This document shows positions 37,401-47,306 of a DNA stretch of 64,000 nucleotides, piece by piece (within the stretch, counting starts at the first letter, position 1; every line of letters begins with the position of its first letter). The notes beneath the pieces were generated by a model, which saw only the letters and a program-made list of their open reading frames with translations, was not told the origin of the DNA and did not search any database. A program made the translations under genes and the position numbers. Origin of the DNA: Bacteroidota bacterium. Lineage in GTDB: Bacteria > Bacteroidota > Ignavibacteria > Palsa-1295. The stretch covers positions 579,206-643,205 of the forward strand of contig JAFDZW010000001.1 in NCBI GenBank assembly GCA_018266755.1, written 5' to 3'.

Positions 37401-37659
37401 CTCGCCAGACGCTTCCGTCGCGGCCACCAGTACGGGCGTGCACCTGAGGTGTCTTGTGTACCCCGACCAGTTAGAAGTGCTTGGTGTTCCGCTCGGAGCG
37501 ACCGCACAACTATATGATGTGCTCGGTCGCCGGATTGCGGTTTCCGACCCTCAGACGGAAGGGGAGGCGAGCGTCCGAATACAGAGAGATGGCCTTCGGT
37601 CCGGTGCTTATGTACTGAAAGCCGCGGATAAGATCATCAAGGTCACGTTGGTGCGGTAG
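34462..37659 (+). CDS. Large secreted protein: IgGFc-binding-like domain, anchor-D-type repeats, T9SS sorting domain
   Basis: 1065 residues with a signal peptide (ending SHLFAQ). Residues of about 20-450 resemble the IgGFc-binding N-terminal domain found in many secreted Bacteroidota proteins: GREFYLGYVPPYF, HVVSTAPITLTLNS, GRHYVVMSYYDN, RPVAVFSGHSNA, CWVVPQRHWKTEYLC. After that come beta-sandwich units of the choice-of-anchor-D type (SGACGSITIENPDVDGAR, RQFTICFAPEDTTSY). The last 65 residues are a type A sorting domain (ATAQLYDVLGRRIAVSD, LRSGAYVLKAADKIIKVTLV). A cell-surface adhesin-like role is inferred. It lies downstream of copy B of the repeated element and upstream of a strong terminator. 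Confidence 0.83.
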   Translation: MRTTFVLVCLCLASHLFAQGISSDGREFYLGYVPPYFPLGSKSTTHIVTLNAISTIACTVSVSYVSSTGEDVEGREFQLVANIATTIPIDATRLISDGNGEIPENKTIHVVSTAPITLTLNSAGPCRGGSYLALPIECLGRHYVVMSYYDNPAGIGGYDFFDKSVGEACIVAAYDATEVTITPTVQTAGGKSGVSNGVGTPFKVTLNRGQSYFFKSLGLESTNDLSGTLIDATRPVAVFSGHSNAITQASAFPSPDAVEARNSLLQQLPPAECFDTSGYYTIPWFEAGGGGDGAGDEVRTYTAAIGGSKITLQSPQTVDLSTNPLNLQTPSLPSVQVPTFSASTNGHPFAMAIYDQRRQAGSGPYASPNMCWVVPQRHWKTEYLCSPANSSDEQFTNASYFLSLICRQQDWSGGILVSVDGSNPVGITHAGLSIKKTWSAIPGSAGMMGAEIAAYYGHTYRIYNTRREDSTHPEPAPFGILESRMHAYDAERDAIDANTYFFSGANPAGMSYSEYGLSASMIRDSVTYTCGKWTVCLHDSGGVGNGIRYVEILNYVNNNLLPQPRLAKNLRLSPSVDPYSTGAVAFDGSATSLCIDIEPIVPTDSAYGTLAVYDNSGAVHLVTISARPTFEIVASAPMTKPSAGHFDLGATGVDSGACGSITIENPDVDGARDLVIDSLYLVGDTAHLHIEGQTNAFPLTVLRGANRQFTICFAPEDTTSYIATLRLVDHCGNRFAYTITGFGESGLLQSADITLDQRVLGDSACAPISLRNVGTRPLQLVPVPVVSDTADFSIDPLFLGQLPLTLLPGDSASPLVCFHPRSDSTRMSTIQWRTDIPSSLERRMKSVSVITGIGYDPRVSWDPGESVFLGDSTAAVTNIARRVTLHNDGRRSVLVHSIVEGGADSADFSITDNELGLPVLSEFHLQAADSIWVELRFRPEATTGVPNGFRDRHATLVANVEAEGVRSFGTQAKATLRGTFSPDASVAATSTGVHLRCLVYPDQLEVLGVPLGATAQLYDVLGRRIAVSDPQTEGEASVRIQRDGLRSGAYVLKAADKIIKVTLVR

Positions 37660-37734
37660 CTCCGGATAACGGGGCAGTCTCGGCAGAGAAGGCGCATGCC
37701 GCCCCAACGCACGGTCGGTCCGTAGAGAATTACC

Positions 37735-37768
37735 AAAGCGGGGCGGGGGAATCCCGCCCTCGTTTTTT
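37735..37768 (+). terminator. Rho-independent terminator
   Basis: GGGCGGG/CCCGCCC stem with a 5-base loop, extended by flanking bases, followed by TCGTTTTTTG. It closes the unit of the large T9SS protein ahead of secD. Confidence 0.85.
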
Positions 37769-37834
37769 GTGGGAGCACGATTCCGTATTTTCGTGTTACT
37801 CTTCGTCTTGTAAAAGCTATTCCGTTCGCATAAC

Positions 37835-39886
37835 GTGAAAAAAAACCGTACTTTAATCATTGTCATCATCCTGTGCATCGCAGGTGCGCTGTATGGATTG
37901 TATCCCACTTGGAAGTCACAGGATTACCAGTCGACACTGGACTCGTTCGGTAAGGACTCCGCCAAGCGCGCAGCCTATATCGCAAAGCACGAGGAAGATG
38001 TCCGGTCCCTCAATACGGGCGTTGTGCGTCCGATCAAACTCGGTCTCGATCTGCGCGGTGGTATCTATATCACGATGGAAGTCGACGTCCTGAAGTTTAT
38101 CGAAGAGCAGGCCTCCAATAAGGACGAGATCCTCAATGCGGTACTCGCTGCCACTTCAAAGGAAGAGCAGACGAGCGATGAAACCGTCGTTTCGATCTTT
38201 TCCCGCAAATTCCAGGAGATCGCTGCATCCAAAGGAAAGACGCTTGCGAACTACTTCCTTCTCGACGACGTGAAAACGGGCGAGGATAAGGAAATCATCG
38301 CATCGCTGACCAAAGGAAGCGACGAAGCGGTCGATCGCGCCATCGAGATCATCCGTAATCGTATCGACCAATACGGTTTGACTGAGCCTACGATTCAGAA
38401 GTTCGGTTCGCGCCGTATCATTATCGAGGTCCCGGGAGCTGCTGACCCGGCGAGCGTTCGCCAGCTTCTCGAAGGAACGGCGCAGTTGGAATTCCGTCTG
38501 CTGAAGGATCCGAAGATCGTCCGTCGAGTCATCGATCGCATCGACAAGTATCTTTCCAGCACGGGGTTTGTGACCACGCCGGACAGCGCGAAAGCCACGG
38601 TGGCGGATTCCGTAAAACAGCCTGGCGTAATCGCGCAGGGCACGGATTCGAGCAAGAAGGCAGCGGAGACGAAGTCTGCAAAGAAGGAAGACAAGAAGGC
38701 AATCGCGAAGGCCGATACGACCAAGAAAGATAGCACCGCTGCCAAGACGGCGACCCTCTCGCCGGAGGATTCCGCCCAGCGTGCCGACAGCCTTGCGTAT
38801 GCCGGTCTGAGCGACCAGCAAAAGGCCGCAAAGTTCACGAAGGAGCATCCGTTCACGGCGCTCATTGCAAAAGGCCAGACAAAGAGCGGCCAGTATTATG
38901 TGAGCGACGCCGACCGTCGTGCAATGCTCGAAATCCTCGCCCGTCCGGACATCAAGCCGATGTACGAAGGTGAAGTCGATTTCTCGTTCAGTCGTCCGAT
39001 CAAGGATCAGGGAGGCAGCAACTTCTATGAAGTGTATTTCCTCAATGCGCAGCCCGAACTGACGGGTAAGTATATCGTCGATGCCGGTGCGGAACTCCGC
39101 GACGGCAAGCCGACGGTCACGATGCGCATGAACGAGGACGGTGCCCGCATTTGGTCGCGCGTGACCGATGCGAACGTGAACCACCGCATTGCGATCGTGC
39201 TCGATAACGTTGTCTATTCCGCTCCGAATGTGATGTCGCGTATCGACGGCGGTAACTCCGAGATCAGCGGTTCGCGCGATATGGCCGAAGCGAATCTACT
39301 GAAAATCGTGCTCAAAGCCGGCGCACTGCCTGCACCGGTCAAGATCATTCAGCAGCAGGAAATCGGTGCATCGCTCGGAGCCGACTCGGTGTCGAAAGGA
39401 TTGCAGTCGATCCTGATCGGCTTCCTTGTCGTGATCATTTTCATGGCGATGTACTACCTGACGGGTGGCTTTGTCGCAGACGTCGCGGTTATCATCAATC
39501 TGATCTTTACGCTTGCAGTCCTCGCCGCCTTCGGTGCAACACTGACGTTGCCTGGTATGGCCGGTATCGTATTGACTGTCGGTATCGCCGTTGACGCGAA
39601 CGTGCTCATTTATGAACGTGTGCGTGAAGAGCTTGCCTCCGGCAAGTCGCTGAAGCTCGCAATCGACGACGGCTATAAACGAGCCTTTGCCCCGATCTTC
39701 GACGGTCACTTGACCGCGTTCTTCTCGGGCGTGATCCTGTACTCGATGGGTACGGGTACCGTCCAGGGCTTCGGCGTGACGCTCATGATCGGTATTGCCG
39801 CATCGCTGTTCACAGCGATCGTCATTACCCGCGTCATCTTCGATATCTTGCTCGAGCGCATGCCGAGCTCTATCAAATTCGGATAA
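37835..39886 (+). CDS. secD: Protein translocase subunit SecD
   Basis: Uses the proton gradient to pull exported proteins through SecYEG. 683 residues from a GTG start. The first membrane helix is at about 5-22, then VRPIKLGLDLRGGIYITMEV, a P1 periplasmic domain (SKGSDEAVDRAIEIIRNRID, RRIIIEVPGAADPASVRQLL) and C-terminal helices with GIVLTVGIAVDANVLIYERV. Between about residues 250 and 320 is a Lys/Ala/Asp/Ser/Thr-rich low-complexity insert not found in typical SecD. The gene is followed 30 bases later by secF, the usual pair. Confidence 0.96.
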   Translation: MKKNRTLIIVIILCIAGALYGLYPTWKSQDYQSTLDSFGKDSAKRAAYIAKHEEDVRSLNTGVVRPIKLGLDLRGGIYITMEVDVLKFIEEQASNKDEILNAVLAATSKEEQTSDETVVSIFSRKFQEIAASKGKTLANYFLLDDVKTGEDKEIIASLTKGSDEAVDRAIEIIRNRIDQYGLTEPTIQKFGSRRIIIEVPGAADPASVRQLLEGTAQLEFRLLKDPKIVRRVIDRIDKYLSSTGFVTTPDSAKATVADSVKQPGVIAQGTDSSKKAAETKSAKKEDKKAIAKADTTKKDSTAAKTATLSPEDSAQRADSLAYAGLSDQQKAAKFTKEHPFTALIAKGQTKSGQYYVSDADRRAMLEILARPDIKPMYEGEVDFSFSRPIKDQGGSNFYEVYFLNAQPELTGKYIVDAGAELRDGKPTVTMRMNEDGARIWSRVTDANVNHRIAIVLDNVVYSAPNVMSRIDGGNSEISGSRDMAEANLLKIVLKAGALPAPVKIIQQQEIGASLGADSVSKGLQSILIGFLVVIIFMAMYYLTGGFVADVAVIINLIFTLAVLAAFGATLTLPGMAGIVLTVGIAVDANVLIYERVREELASGKSLKLAIDDGYKRAFAPIFDGHLTAFFSGVILYSMGTGTVQGFGVTLMIGIAASLFTAIVITRVIFDILLERMPSSIKFG

Positions 39887-39916
39887 TTCCATTCACAGAC
39901 CAGAGATCGTTCGACC

Positions 39917-40906
39917 ATGCACTTTTTCAAAAAAACCAATATCGACTTTATCGGCAAACGTCGCGTATGGTACATCGTTTCGACGGTGATTACCCTTGCC
40001 GGTATTGTATGGGCGCTCTTTAAGGGAGTGGAATACGGTATCGACTTCGCCGGCGGTACGGAGATCCAGTTGAAGTTCGCAAAGCAGATCCGCATCGACG
40101 AGATCCGTTCTGCGCTCGATGCCGGTGGCTTCCGTGGCGCGGAGGTAAAATATTACGGGGCGGATGAATCCGGCATCCTCGTTCGTGTCCGTGAAGGCGC
40201 TGCCGGTGCCGAGGCCGGTGCCAAGACTTCGAGCGACGTCCAGGAAGCACTGACCAAAGCGTTTCCGAACAATGCGTTCGATCACTCGAAAACCCAAACG
40301 ACTCATATCGGCGCAAAGATCGGTGCGGAGTTGAAGCAGAAGGCGTTGTTCGCCGTCTTGTTCACTTGTATCGCTATCCTGATCTATCTTGCGTTCCGGT
40401 TCGAGTTTGTGTATGGGCTTGGTGCCGTGATCGCTATTATCCACGACGTGCTCGTCGCATTCGCGTTCGCCGTAGTCTGTAACGGATTCGCTCCGTGGCT
40501 CAATCTGGAAATGAACTCGACGATGCTCGCTGCATTCCTGACGATCGTCGGCTTCTCGGTCAACGATACGGTTATTATCTTCGATCGTATCCGCGAGGAT
40601 AAGAAGAAGTATAAAGGCCAGGATCTGAAGACGATCATGAACCGAGCCATCAACGAGACGCTGCCGCGTACGATCATCACATCGGGCACGGTGTTCCTGA
40701 CGCTCGTCGTATTGTTCATTTGGGGTGGCGAAGTCCTTCGCGGGTTCGCATTCACGATGCTCATCGGTGTGATCACCGGCACGTATTCGTCGATCTTCGT
40801 TGCATCGGCGATCGCGTATGACTGGATCCATCGCAATCGTGAACTCAAGGCCGAAGGGGCAAGTGTCCGAACGGCCCAGAAGCAAGTAGCAACGACGGTT
40901 TCCTAA
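39917..40906 (+). CDS. secF: Protein translocase subunit SecF
   Basis: Partner of SecD. 329 residues with a first helix (VWYIVSTVITLAGIVWALFK), the conserved GVEYGIDFAGGTEIQLKF, a short periplasmic domain, then five membrane helices with FEFVYGLGAVIAIIHDVLVA, TIVGFSVNDTVIIFDRIRED, NETLPRTIITSGTVFLTLVV and GVITGTYSSIFVASAIAYDW. Normal length. The gene order secD-secF on one transcript is conserved across bacteria. Confidence 0.97.
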   Translation: MHFFKKTNIDFIGKRRVWYIVSTVITLAGIVWALFKGVEYGIDFAGGTEIQLKFAKQIRIDEIRSALDAGGFRGAEVKYYGADESGILVRVREGAAGAEAGAKTSSDVQEALTKAFPNNAFDHSKTQTTHIGAKIGAELKQKALFAVLFTCIAILIYLAFRFEFVYGLGAVIAIIHDVLVAFAFAVVCNGFAPWLNLEMNSTMLAAFLTIVGFSVNDTVIIFDRIREDKKKYKGQDLKTIMNRAINETLPRTIITSGTVFLTLVVLFIWGGEVLRGFAFTMLIGVITGTYSSIFVASAIAYDWIHRNRELKAEGASVRTAQKQVATTVS

Positions 40907-40917
40907 TTCGGTACGTC

Positions 40918-41232
40918 ATGAACTCTACGTTCACCAGAACCGGCGATACGCTCTCGGTCGGCCTTTCGGGCGACTTGACGGGCGGCGCCGAAGCGATGCG
41001 GTTCGCGAAGCTGATCCGCGACGAGATCGCCGCTGCCGGCGGTGTCACGAGTGTCGTGATCGGGATGAAGGATGTTGGGTTCGTCGACAGTTCCGGTCTC
41101 GGGATGCTGCTTGGCGCACGCGAGGCTGCCGAAGCCGTCGGTGCGAAGCTGACGCTCGAATCGCCGAATGCGCAGTTCCTGCATTTGCTCGAGCTCACGA
41201 AGCTCAGCGAGGTGCTTGGGGTTCGCAAATAG
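40918..41232 (+). CDS. STAS-domain protein (anti-sigma factor antagonist type)
   Basis: 104-residue single STAS domain. The phosphorylatable serine region DVGFVDSSGLGMLLGAREAA matches SpoIIAA/RsbV, and the last helix is ELTKLSEVLGV. Such proteins switch partner by serine phosphorylation. No anti-sigma kinase (RsbW-like) or sigma factor gene is next to it. It lies 11 bases after secF and 41 bases before purA and may be co-transcribed with them. Confidence 0.9.
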   Translation: MNSTFTRTGDTLSVGLSGDLTGGAEAMRFAKLIRDEIAAAGGVTSVVIGMKDVGFVDSSGLGMLLGAREAAEAVGAKLTLESPNAQFLHLLELTKLSEVLGVRK

Positions 41233-41261
41233 GGTTTATCTCTCGTAACCATTTCGCTTAA

Positions 41262-42575
<1,314 letters not shown>

Positions 42576-42676
42576 CCGGATCGGCTCATTTGTGCGTTGA
42601 ACTGTGTTTTTCGTGCTAATTTTGTAGCATCGTCGGCAGCGTTGTCCTTCGTGACCGCCGCCAAATCAAGAACAGA

Positions 42677-43783
42677 ATGATCCAGTACATCATACGGCGC
42701 GTACTACTCTTCATCCCGACGTTATTCTTCATAACGATCGTGACGTTCTCGATCTCCCGCCTTGCTCCCGGCGATCCGGCGGAATTGAAAGCCGGTGTCG
42801 GCGGAGAAGGGACGATGCGCGGCGGTCAGCAGCTCAACGAGCAGATGATTCAACAGATCCGCGCGATGTGGAATCTGGATAAACCCATTTGGTTTTGGAC
42901 GATCTTCACCGACGAAAAAGATGCGACAGGGCATACCAAGCCGCTGATGGAACGACTCACATTCAAGTGGAACGGAACCGACAATCAGTACGTGCTCTGG
43001 GTTCGCAATCTGTTGCGGATGGATTTTGGGAAGTCGTTTCAGGACAACCGGCCGGTCCTCGACAAAATGCTCGAGCGAATGCCGATCACGATCTTCATGT
43101 CGCTCATCTCGATCATTCTGGCATATTTGATCGCAATACCGCTGGGCATCTATTCGGCTACCCATAAGGATACGACGCTCGACAAGGTGTCGACAGTGAC
43201 GTTGTTCGTGCTCTATTCGATTCCGCAATTTTGGATTGCGACGATGGCAATCATCTTCTTCGGCGGCGGCGATTTCTTCGCCTGGTTTCCGAATGCGGGT
43301 ATCCATTCGATGAGTGTCTCGCCGGACGATCCGTGGATGACCCGGACGCTTGATCTGCTGTGGCATATGATTCTGCCGATCGCGACGACAACATATTTGA
43401 GCTTTGCGTATCTCTCGCGTCAGATGCGAGGGTCGATGCTCGAGGTTATCCGCCAGGACTATATCCGTACTGCCCGCGCAAAGGGCTTGAGCGAAAAGGT
43501 GGTCGTCTATAAGCATGCACTTCGCAATTCGCTCATCCCGATCATCACGATCGTCGCCTACATCCTGCCGGCGCTCATCAGCGGTTCGATTGTCATCGAG
43601 TATATCTTTACGATCCCGGGCATCGGCAAGTTGGCGTTCGAAGCGCTGACGGCACGTGATTACCCGGTCATCATGGCCGAGTTCACACTTTCATCGGTGC
43701 TGACACTTGTCGGTCTGCTTCTGGCCGATTTGTTATACTCGGTTGTCGATCCGCGTATCGCTTTCTCCAAGAAGAGCAACTAA
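42677..43783 (+). CDS. ABC transporter permease, peptide/nickel type (DppB-like)
   Basis: 368-residue inner-membrane subunit with about six helices. The N-terminus reads IIRRVLLFIPTLFFITIVTF, followed by a long periplasmic loop (ERLTFKWNGTDNQYVLWVRN). The transport permease domain includes RSMLEVIRQDYIRTARAKGL-type EAA-loop sequence (GSMLEVIRQDYIRTARAKG), and the end LADLLYSVVDPRIAF is typical of DppB/OppB. The DppC-like gene follows 19 bases downstream. The cognate ATPases and solute-binding protein are not in the window. Confidence 0.93.
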   Translation: MIQYIIRRVLLFIPTLFFITIVTFSISRLAPGDPAELKAGVGGEGTMRGGQQLNEQMIQQIRAMWNLDKPIWFWTIFTDEKDATGHTKPLMERLTFKWNGTDNQYVLWVRNLLRMDFGKSFQDNRPVLDKMLERMPITIFMSLISIILAYLIAIPLGIYSATHKDTTLDKVSTVTLFVLYSIPQFWIATMAIIFFGGGDFFAWFPNAGIHSMSVSPDDPWMTRTLDLLWHMILPIATTTYLSFAYLSRQMRGSMLEVIRQDYIRTARAKGLSEKVVVYKHALRNSLIPIITIVAYILPALISGSIVIEYIFTIPGIGKLAFEALTARDYPVIMAEFTLSSVLTLVGLLLADLLYSVVDPRIAFSKKSN

Positions 43784-43802
43784 TCAATCTTACGATCTTC
43801 TC

Positions 43803-44885
43803 ATGGCAGAACAAGCACTCAAAGCCACGCCCACGAAGGAAGAGCTCGCACGGGAGAAATCTCGCAAAGCGGTGAGCCAGTCGTACTGGAGCCTCGTGCG
43901 GCACCAGTTCAAGAAGAATAAGATTTCGCTGGCTGCGTTGTACATTGTGTACCTACTGTTCGCAGTCGCGATCTTTGCGGACTTCCTTGCCAACGACAAA
44001 CCGATCATGGCGAAATATGACGGGACGTTGTACTTCCCGGTCGTGAAAGATTATTTCGTGATGGCTGGGATCGATCGGTGGGGACCCGACCTCGTGACGG
44101 CAGACTGGCGCGTACTCGATAAAGAGGGGAAACTGTCAATGACGGTCTGGACGCCGATCAAGTGGCGTTCGTCGAACCAGGATCTTGAACACAATACCGC
44201 GCCGCCCGGCGGCGACCACTTGCTCGGGACGGATGCGATCGGTCGTGACGTCATGGCAGGATTGATTTCCGGTTCTCGAATAGCACTCACGATCGGCTTC
44301 CTATCGATGTCGATCGCTGTCATTCTTGGCGTGTTTTTCGGCGCCGTCTCGGGATTTTATGGAGGATGGATTGATGTCGTGGTCTCGAGATTCATCGAGC
44401 TGATCATGACATTCCCGACATTCTTCCTGATCATTACCGTCGTTGCGATGCTTCCGAGCGGTTCGATCTGGCTGGTGATGATTATGATCGGGTTGACGAG
44501 CTGGACCGGTATTGCCCGATTTACGCGAGCGGAATTCCTGCGTATCCGTAATATGGAGTACACCGCTGCGGCAACCGCACTCGGACTTTCGAACTGGCGT
44601 ATTATTTTCCGTCATGTCCTGCCGAACTCGCTGGCTCCGGTTCTCGTGACAACGGCATTCGGTGTCGCATCGGCGATCCTGACCGAGGCAGGGTTGTCAT
44701 TCCTTGGCTTCGGTGTGCCGCCGACGACCGTTACGTGGGGCAGCGTGCTCAACGATGCCCGCGGTAATATATCGGCATGGTGGCTTGCGGTGTTTCCGGG
44801 ATTCATGATCTTCCTGACCGTGCTCTGCTACAATCTGGTCGGCGACGGTTTGCGCGACGCGCTCGATCCGCGCTTGCGCGACTAA
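43803..44885 (+). CDS. ABC transporter permease, peptide/nickel type (DppC-like)
   Basis: 360 residues from the ATG at 43803. The N-terminal extension is hydrophilic (TPTKEELAREKSRKAVSQS), then a first helix and a periplasmic loop. The permease motif region reads GTDAIGRDVMAGLISGSRIA, then EFLRIRNMEYTAAATALGLS (EAA loop) and LSFLGFGVPPTTVTWGSVLN, ending GDGLRDALDPRLRD, a near-universal DppC ending. It pairs with the DppB-like gene just upstream. A terminator follows within 30 bases. Confidence 0.94.
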   Translation: MAEQALKATPTKEELAREKSRKAVSQSYWSLVRHQFKKNKISLAALYIVYLLFAVAIFADFLANDKPIMAKYDGTLYFPVVKDYFVMAGIDRWGPDLVTADWRVLDKEGKLSMTVWTPIKWRSSNQDLEHNTAPPGGDHLLGTDAIGRDVMAGLISGSRIALTIGFLSMSIAVILGVFFGAVSGFYGGWIDVVVSRFIELIMTFPTFFLIITVVAMLPSGSIWLVMIMIGLTSWTGIARFTRAEFLRIRNMEYTAAATALGLSNWRIIFRHVLPNSLAPVLVTTAFGVASAILTEAGLSFLGFGVPPTTVTWGSVLNDARGNISAWWLAVFPGFMIFLTVLCYNLVGDGLRDALDPRLRD

Positions 44886-44910
44886 TACGGTTCCAATACC
44901 AGTCGTTTTG

Positions 44911-44943
44911 AAAAAGCGGGCTTCTGTAAGTCCGCTTTTTTAT
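44911..44943 (+). terminator. Rho-independent terminator after the ABC permease pair
   Basis: AAAAAGCGG/CCGCTTTTT stem, extended inside by CTT/AAG, then T-run. It directly follows the DppC-like stop, so the two permease genes form a closed unit without ATPase genes. Confidence 0.9.
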
Positions 44944-45048
44944 TGCACATGAATGAAATTTCATGCCGCAGTATTAAACTTTCCTACTGACCGGCCCTCT
45001 ATTGGTCAATGAGTTTGATTACTAAATTCTCAATAAGGAGATACGACA

Positions 45049-45942
45049 ATGATGACCAATAAACTATCGAAAGCCTTTGCAACGGCATTCATTCTGGCTG
45101 CAGGATTGATGGTGACATCTCTCATGATGGTCGGTTGCAAGAGTAGCACCGAACCCACCGGTGCACAGGAATACGATTCACGTGCTGCGGCCGATGTCAC
45201 GTCGGCAGCGCTCGGGACGGAATCCGGCGGCGCGGGTGTCAGCTTCGGCGATGCAATGTCCATCACAAAGTATGGCACGATCCCGACCGTGATTGACGAC
45301 CCGAAAGCCGGAACGCCGACGTCGCGCGACACCTCGTTCGATCCCGCAACGAAACTCCACACCGTCACGATCACCCGCTCTGCATCATGGGGTCGCTTCG
45401 ACTTCAATACGGTGATCACGTATACATATACGTTCTATGACGCATCGGGTGCCCCCATGGATAACTTCATCAAGGGTACGACCGACCGCATCGATATGAC
45501 CGTCGCGAAGCAAAAGAGCAAGGATATCGGCGAACGCGTCGATGTGCAGGATACCGCATACGGAACGTGGAGCATCACCGGCCTGACCGGTTCGACGCCG
45601 ATCCTCAACGGCAACTTCAATCGCAGTGGTACGGACGTGTTCCACACGCCCGAAAACGGCGACCGCACGTTCACGCACTCCTTCTCGATCACCTTCGTCG
45701 GCGATACGATCGTTCAATCGACGGACAATGGCCGACAGCACACGTTCCTGAAGGGGCCGGCAACATCGCACTTCACTGCAGCGACGCCGAAGGGGTATAC
45801 CTTCACGCGTGATACGAAGATCACCTTTAACGGCGATGGCACTGCAGTGCTCGACGTCACACGCACCAGCGGCGACGGCACAGTCGATACCTACACGATC
45901 GATGTCAAAGTCGGGCAGTGGCTCCGCTTCGGACGCAAATAA
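45049..45942 (+). CDS. Hypothetical lipoprotein
   Basis: 297 residues with a lipoprotein signal (TSLMMVGCKSSTEPT, Cys26). A rare clear Shine-Dalgarno AAGGAG lies about 10 bases before the start, which suggests strong expression. The mature chain is Asp/Thr-rich and beta-like: KLHTVTITRSASWGRFDFNT, VITYTYTFYDASG, TWSITGLTGSTPILNGNFNR, KITFNGDGTAVLDVTRTSGD. Repeated strand-turn patterns suggest a beta-sandwich. No known domain recognised. It ends about 70 bases before a terminator shared with the convergent TPR gene. Confidence 0.72.
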   Translation: MMTNKLSKAFATAFILAAGLMVTSLMMVGCKSSTEPTGAQEYDSRAAADVTSAALGTESGGAGVSFGDAMSITKYGTIPTVIDDPKAGTPTSRDTSFDPATKLHTVTITRSASWGRFDFNTVITYTYTFYDASGAPMDNFIKGTTDRIDMTVAKQKSKDIGERVDVQDTAYGTWSITGLTGSTPILNGNFNRSGTDVFHTPENGDRTFTHSFSITFVGDTIVQSTDNGRQHTFLKGPATSHFTAATPKGYTFTRDTKITFNGDGTAVLDVTRTSGDGTVDTYTIDVKVGQWLRFGRK

Positions 45943-46004
45943 TAACGAGTGGTCTGCCTTTGCTACAGGCAAGGCGAGAGATAACGTACACAACTACCCA
46001 ATAC

Positions 46005-46043
46005 GAGCGGCCCGCCTCTTTACCGAGGTGGGCTGTTTATTTT
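46005..46043 (+). terminator. Terminator of the lipoprotein gene
   Basis: GCCCGCCTC/GAGGTGGGC stem (one G-T pair) with loop TTTACC, followed by TGTTTATTTTG. The tail overlaps the stop codon of the convergent TPR gene at 46037. Confidence 0.78.
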
Positions 46044-47236
46044 GCAGATGTCAGAAGATCTTCGATGAACGGGAATGCCTCGTTGTCTTCGTCATAGACC
46101 TGCTGGAAATAGGTGCGCGCCTCGTTGAGTTCTCTGCGTGCATTCGGTTTGTCGCCGACGAGGAGGTAGTATTGACCTTGTACCAATCGCAACCCGCCGG
46201 ATGTCTCGTCGTCTTTCGCGTATTTCCCCTTCATGTGCTCGAACCATGCGACAAGCGCATCGTCTTGCTTCCATTCATGGAAGCTTCGGACGATATCGTT
46301 GAGTGTCTCCTGTCCGGGCGCCACATCGAAATACCGCTCCGCCCATTTCGAGGCATCGGCAGGACGATGACTTTCGCAGTAGACGATCACCAGTTTTGCC
46401 ATCGAGTTGGAATTCAGACTGTCGAGGTCGAGACTAATGAGGAAATACGTTACGGCACTATCGAACGCAGCAGTCGACGTATAGAGCGACCCGAGCAGAT
46501 GCGCTGCATCCCCTTTGAGGGAAGGGTCCGTATAGTGCTCGAATGAGTAGCGGGCGTAGGAGATCCCTTCGGGGTACTTATCTTGATACAGATCGCACAC
46601 GGCGATATTATAATAGTCGCTGACATCGATGGATCCGGAGTCGATGGCAGTATGATAGTAGCCTGAGGCGATACTATAGTCCTGACGGTCCAAGGCCAGA
46701 TACCCGAGACGCGAGTATGTGTTGTTATCGCGAAGACCGTGTCGCAACGCGTCGAATAACTGCGCTTCCGAGCCGTCTGCAAGTGCCGAATCGGAAATGA
46801 ACCACTCGTTTCCGTAGATCTGCCACACGTTGTAGTAGTAATTCCCGAGCGCAAGGTGAAGCGCGGCATTGTCCGGGTAACGGTCGAGTAAGATGGAAAG
46901 GGCGCTATCGGGCCTGAACCAGACCATTGTATACGATCCAGAGTCGGTTCGGCGGATCGAGTCGAGATCTTCGCCGTGGGGCAGGTCAATAAGCCCGAAG
47001 AGTGTGTGGTCGAGGCTCTTTGCGAAGTATGAGGTTGCGATCTCGGTGCGTCGTATCGTGATGGCGGGATCGTGTGCATTGGGGTCTGCTTGTTCGAGCA
47101 GGCGGTATGCGCTAAGATACTTCCGTTCACTTACAAGTTGGTCAGCCACCTTTAGTGTTTTGTTCTGCGCATGACCGAGGAGCGGGAGCCCCGCGAGGAC
47201 GACGATATAAAGTAAAAAGGTGTGTGCATACTTCAT
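46037..47236 (-). CDS. Exported tetratricopeptide-repeat protein
   Basis: 399 residues with a signal peptide (ending LLGHAQ). The chain consists of TPR-like helical pairs, for example KYLSAYRLLEQADPNAHDPA, YSRLGYLALDRQDYSIASGY, YYNIAVCDLYQDKYPEGISY, AAHLLGSLYTSTAAFDSAVT and KLVIVYCESHRPADASKWAE. No catalytic domain is fused. Probably a periplasmic scaffold; partner unknown. An inverted repeat of 15 bp per arm lies between it and the M20 peptidase gene upstream on the same strand. Confidence 0.85.
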   Translation of the reverse strand: MKYAHTFLLYIVVLAGLPLLGHAQNKTLKVADQLVSERKYLSAYRLLEQADPNAHDPAITIRRTEIATSYFAKSLDHTLFGLIDLPHGEDLDSIRRTDSGSYTMVWFRPDSALSILLDRYPDNAALHLALGNYYYNVWQIYGNEWFISDSALADGSEAQLFDALRHGLRDNNTYSRLGYLALDRQDYSIASGYYHTAIDSGSIDVSDYYNIAVCDLYQDKYPEGISYARYSFEHYTDPSLKGDAAHLLGSLYTSTAAFDSAVTYFLISLDLDSLNSNSMAKLVIVYCESHRPADASKWAERYFDVAPGQETLNDIVRSFHEWKQDDALVAWFEHMKGKYAKDDETSGGLRLVQGQYYLLVGDKPNARRELNEARTYFQQVYDEDNEAFPFIEDLLTSAK

Positions 47237-47264
47237 ACCACAAATGTACGAAGCCTTAGAAGCG

Positions 47265-47300
47265 CGTCAGGCCACAGATGGATGTATCTGTGGCCTGACG
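47265..47300 (-). terminator. Perfect 15-bp hairpin between the M20 peptidase and TPR genes
   Basis: CGTCAGGCCACAGAT and ATCTGTGGCCTGACG are exact complements with a 6-base loop. It starts 6 bases past the peptidase stop, as a terminator would, but no T-run follows on the minus strand. It may end transcription in this taxon, protect an mRNA end or do something else. Confidence 0.55.
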
Positions 47301-47306
47301 GAGGTC

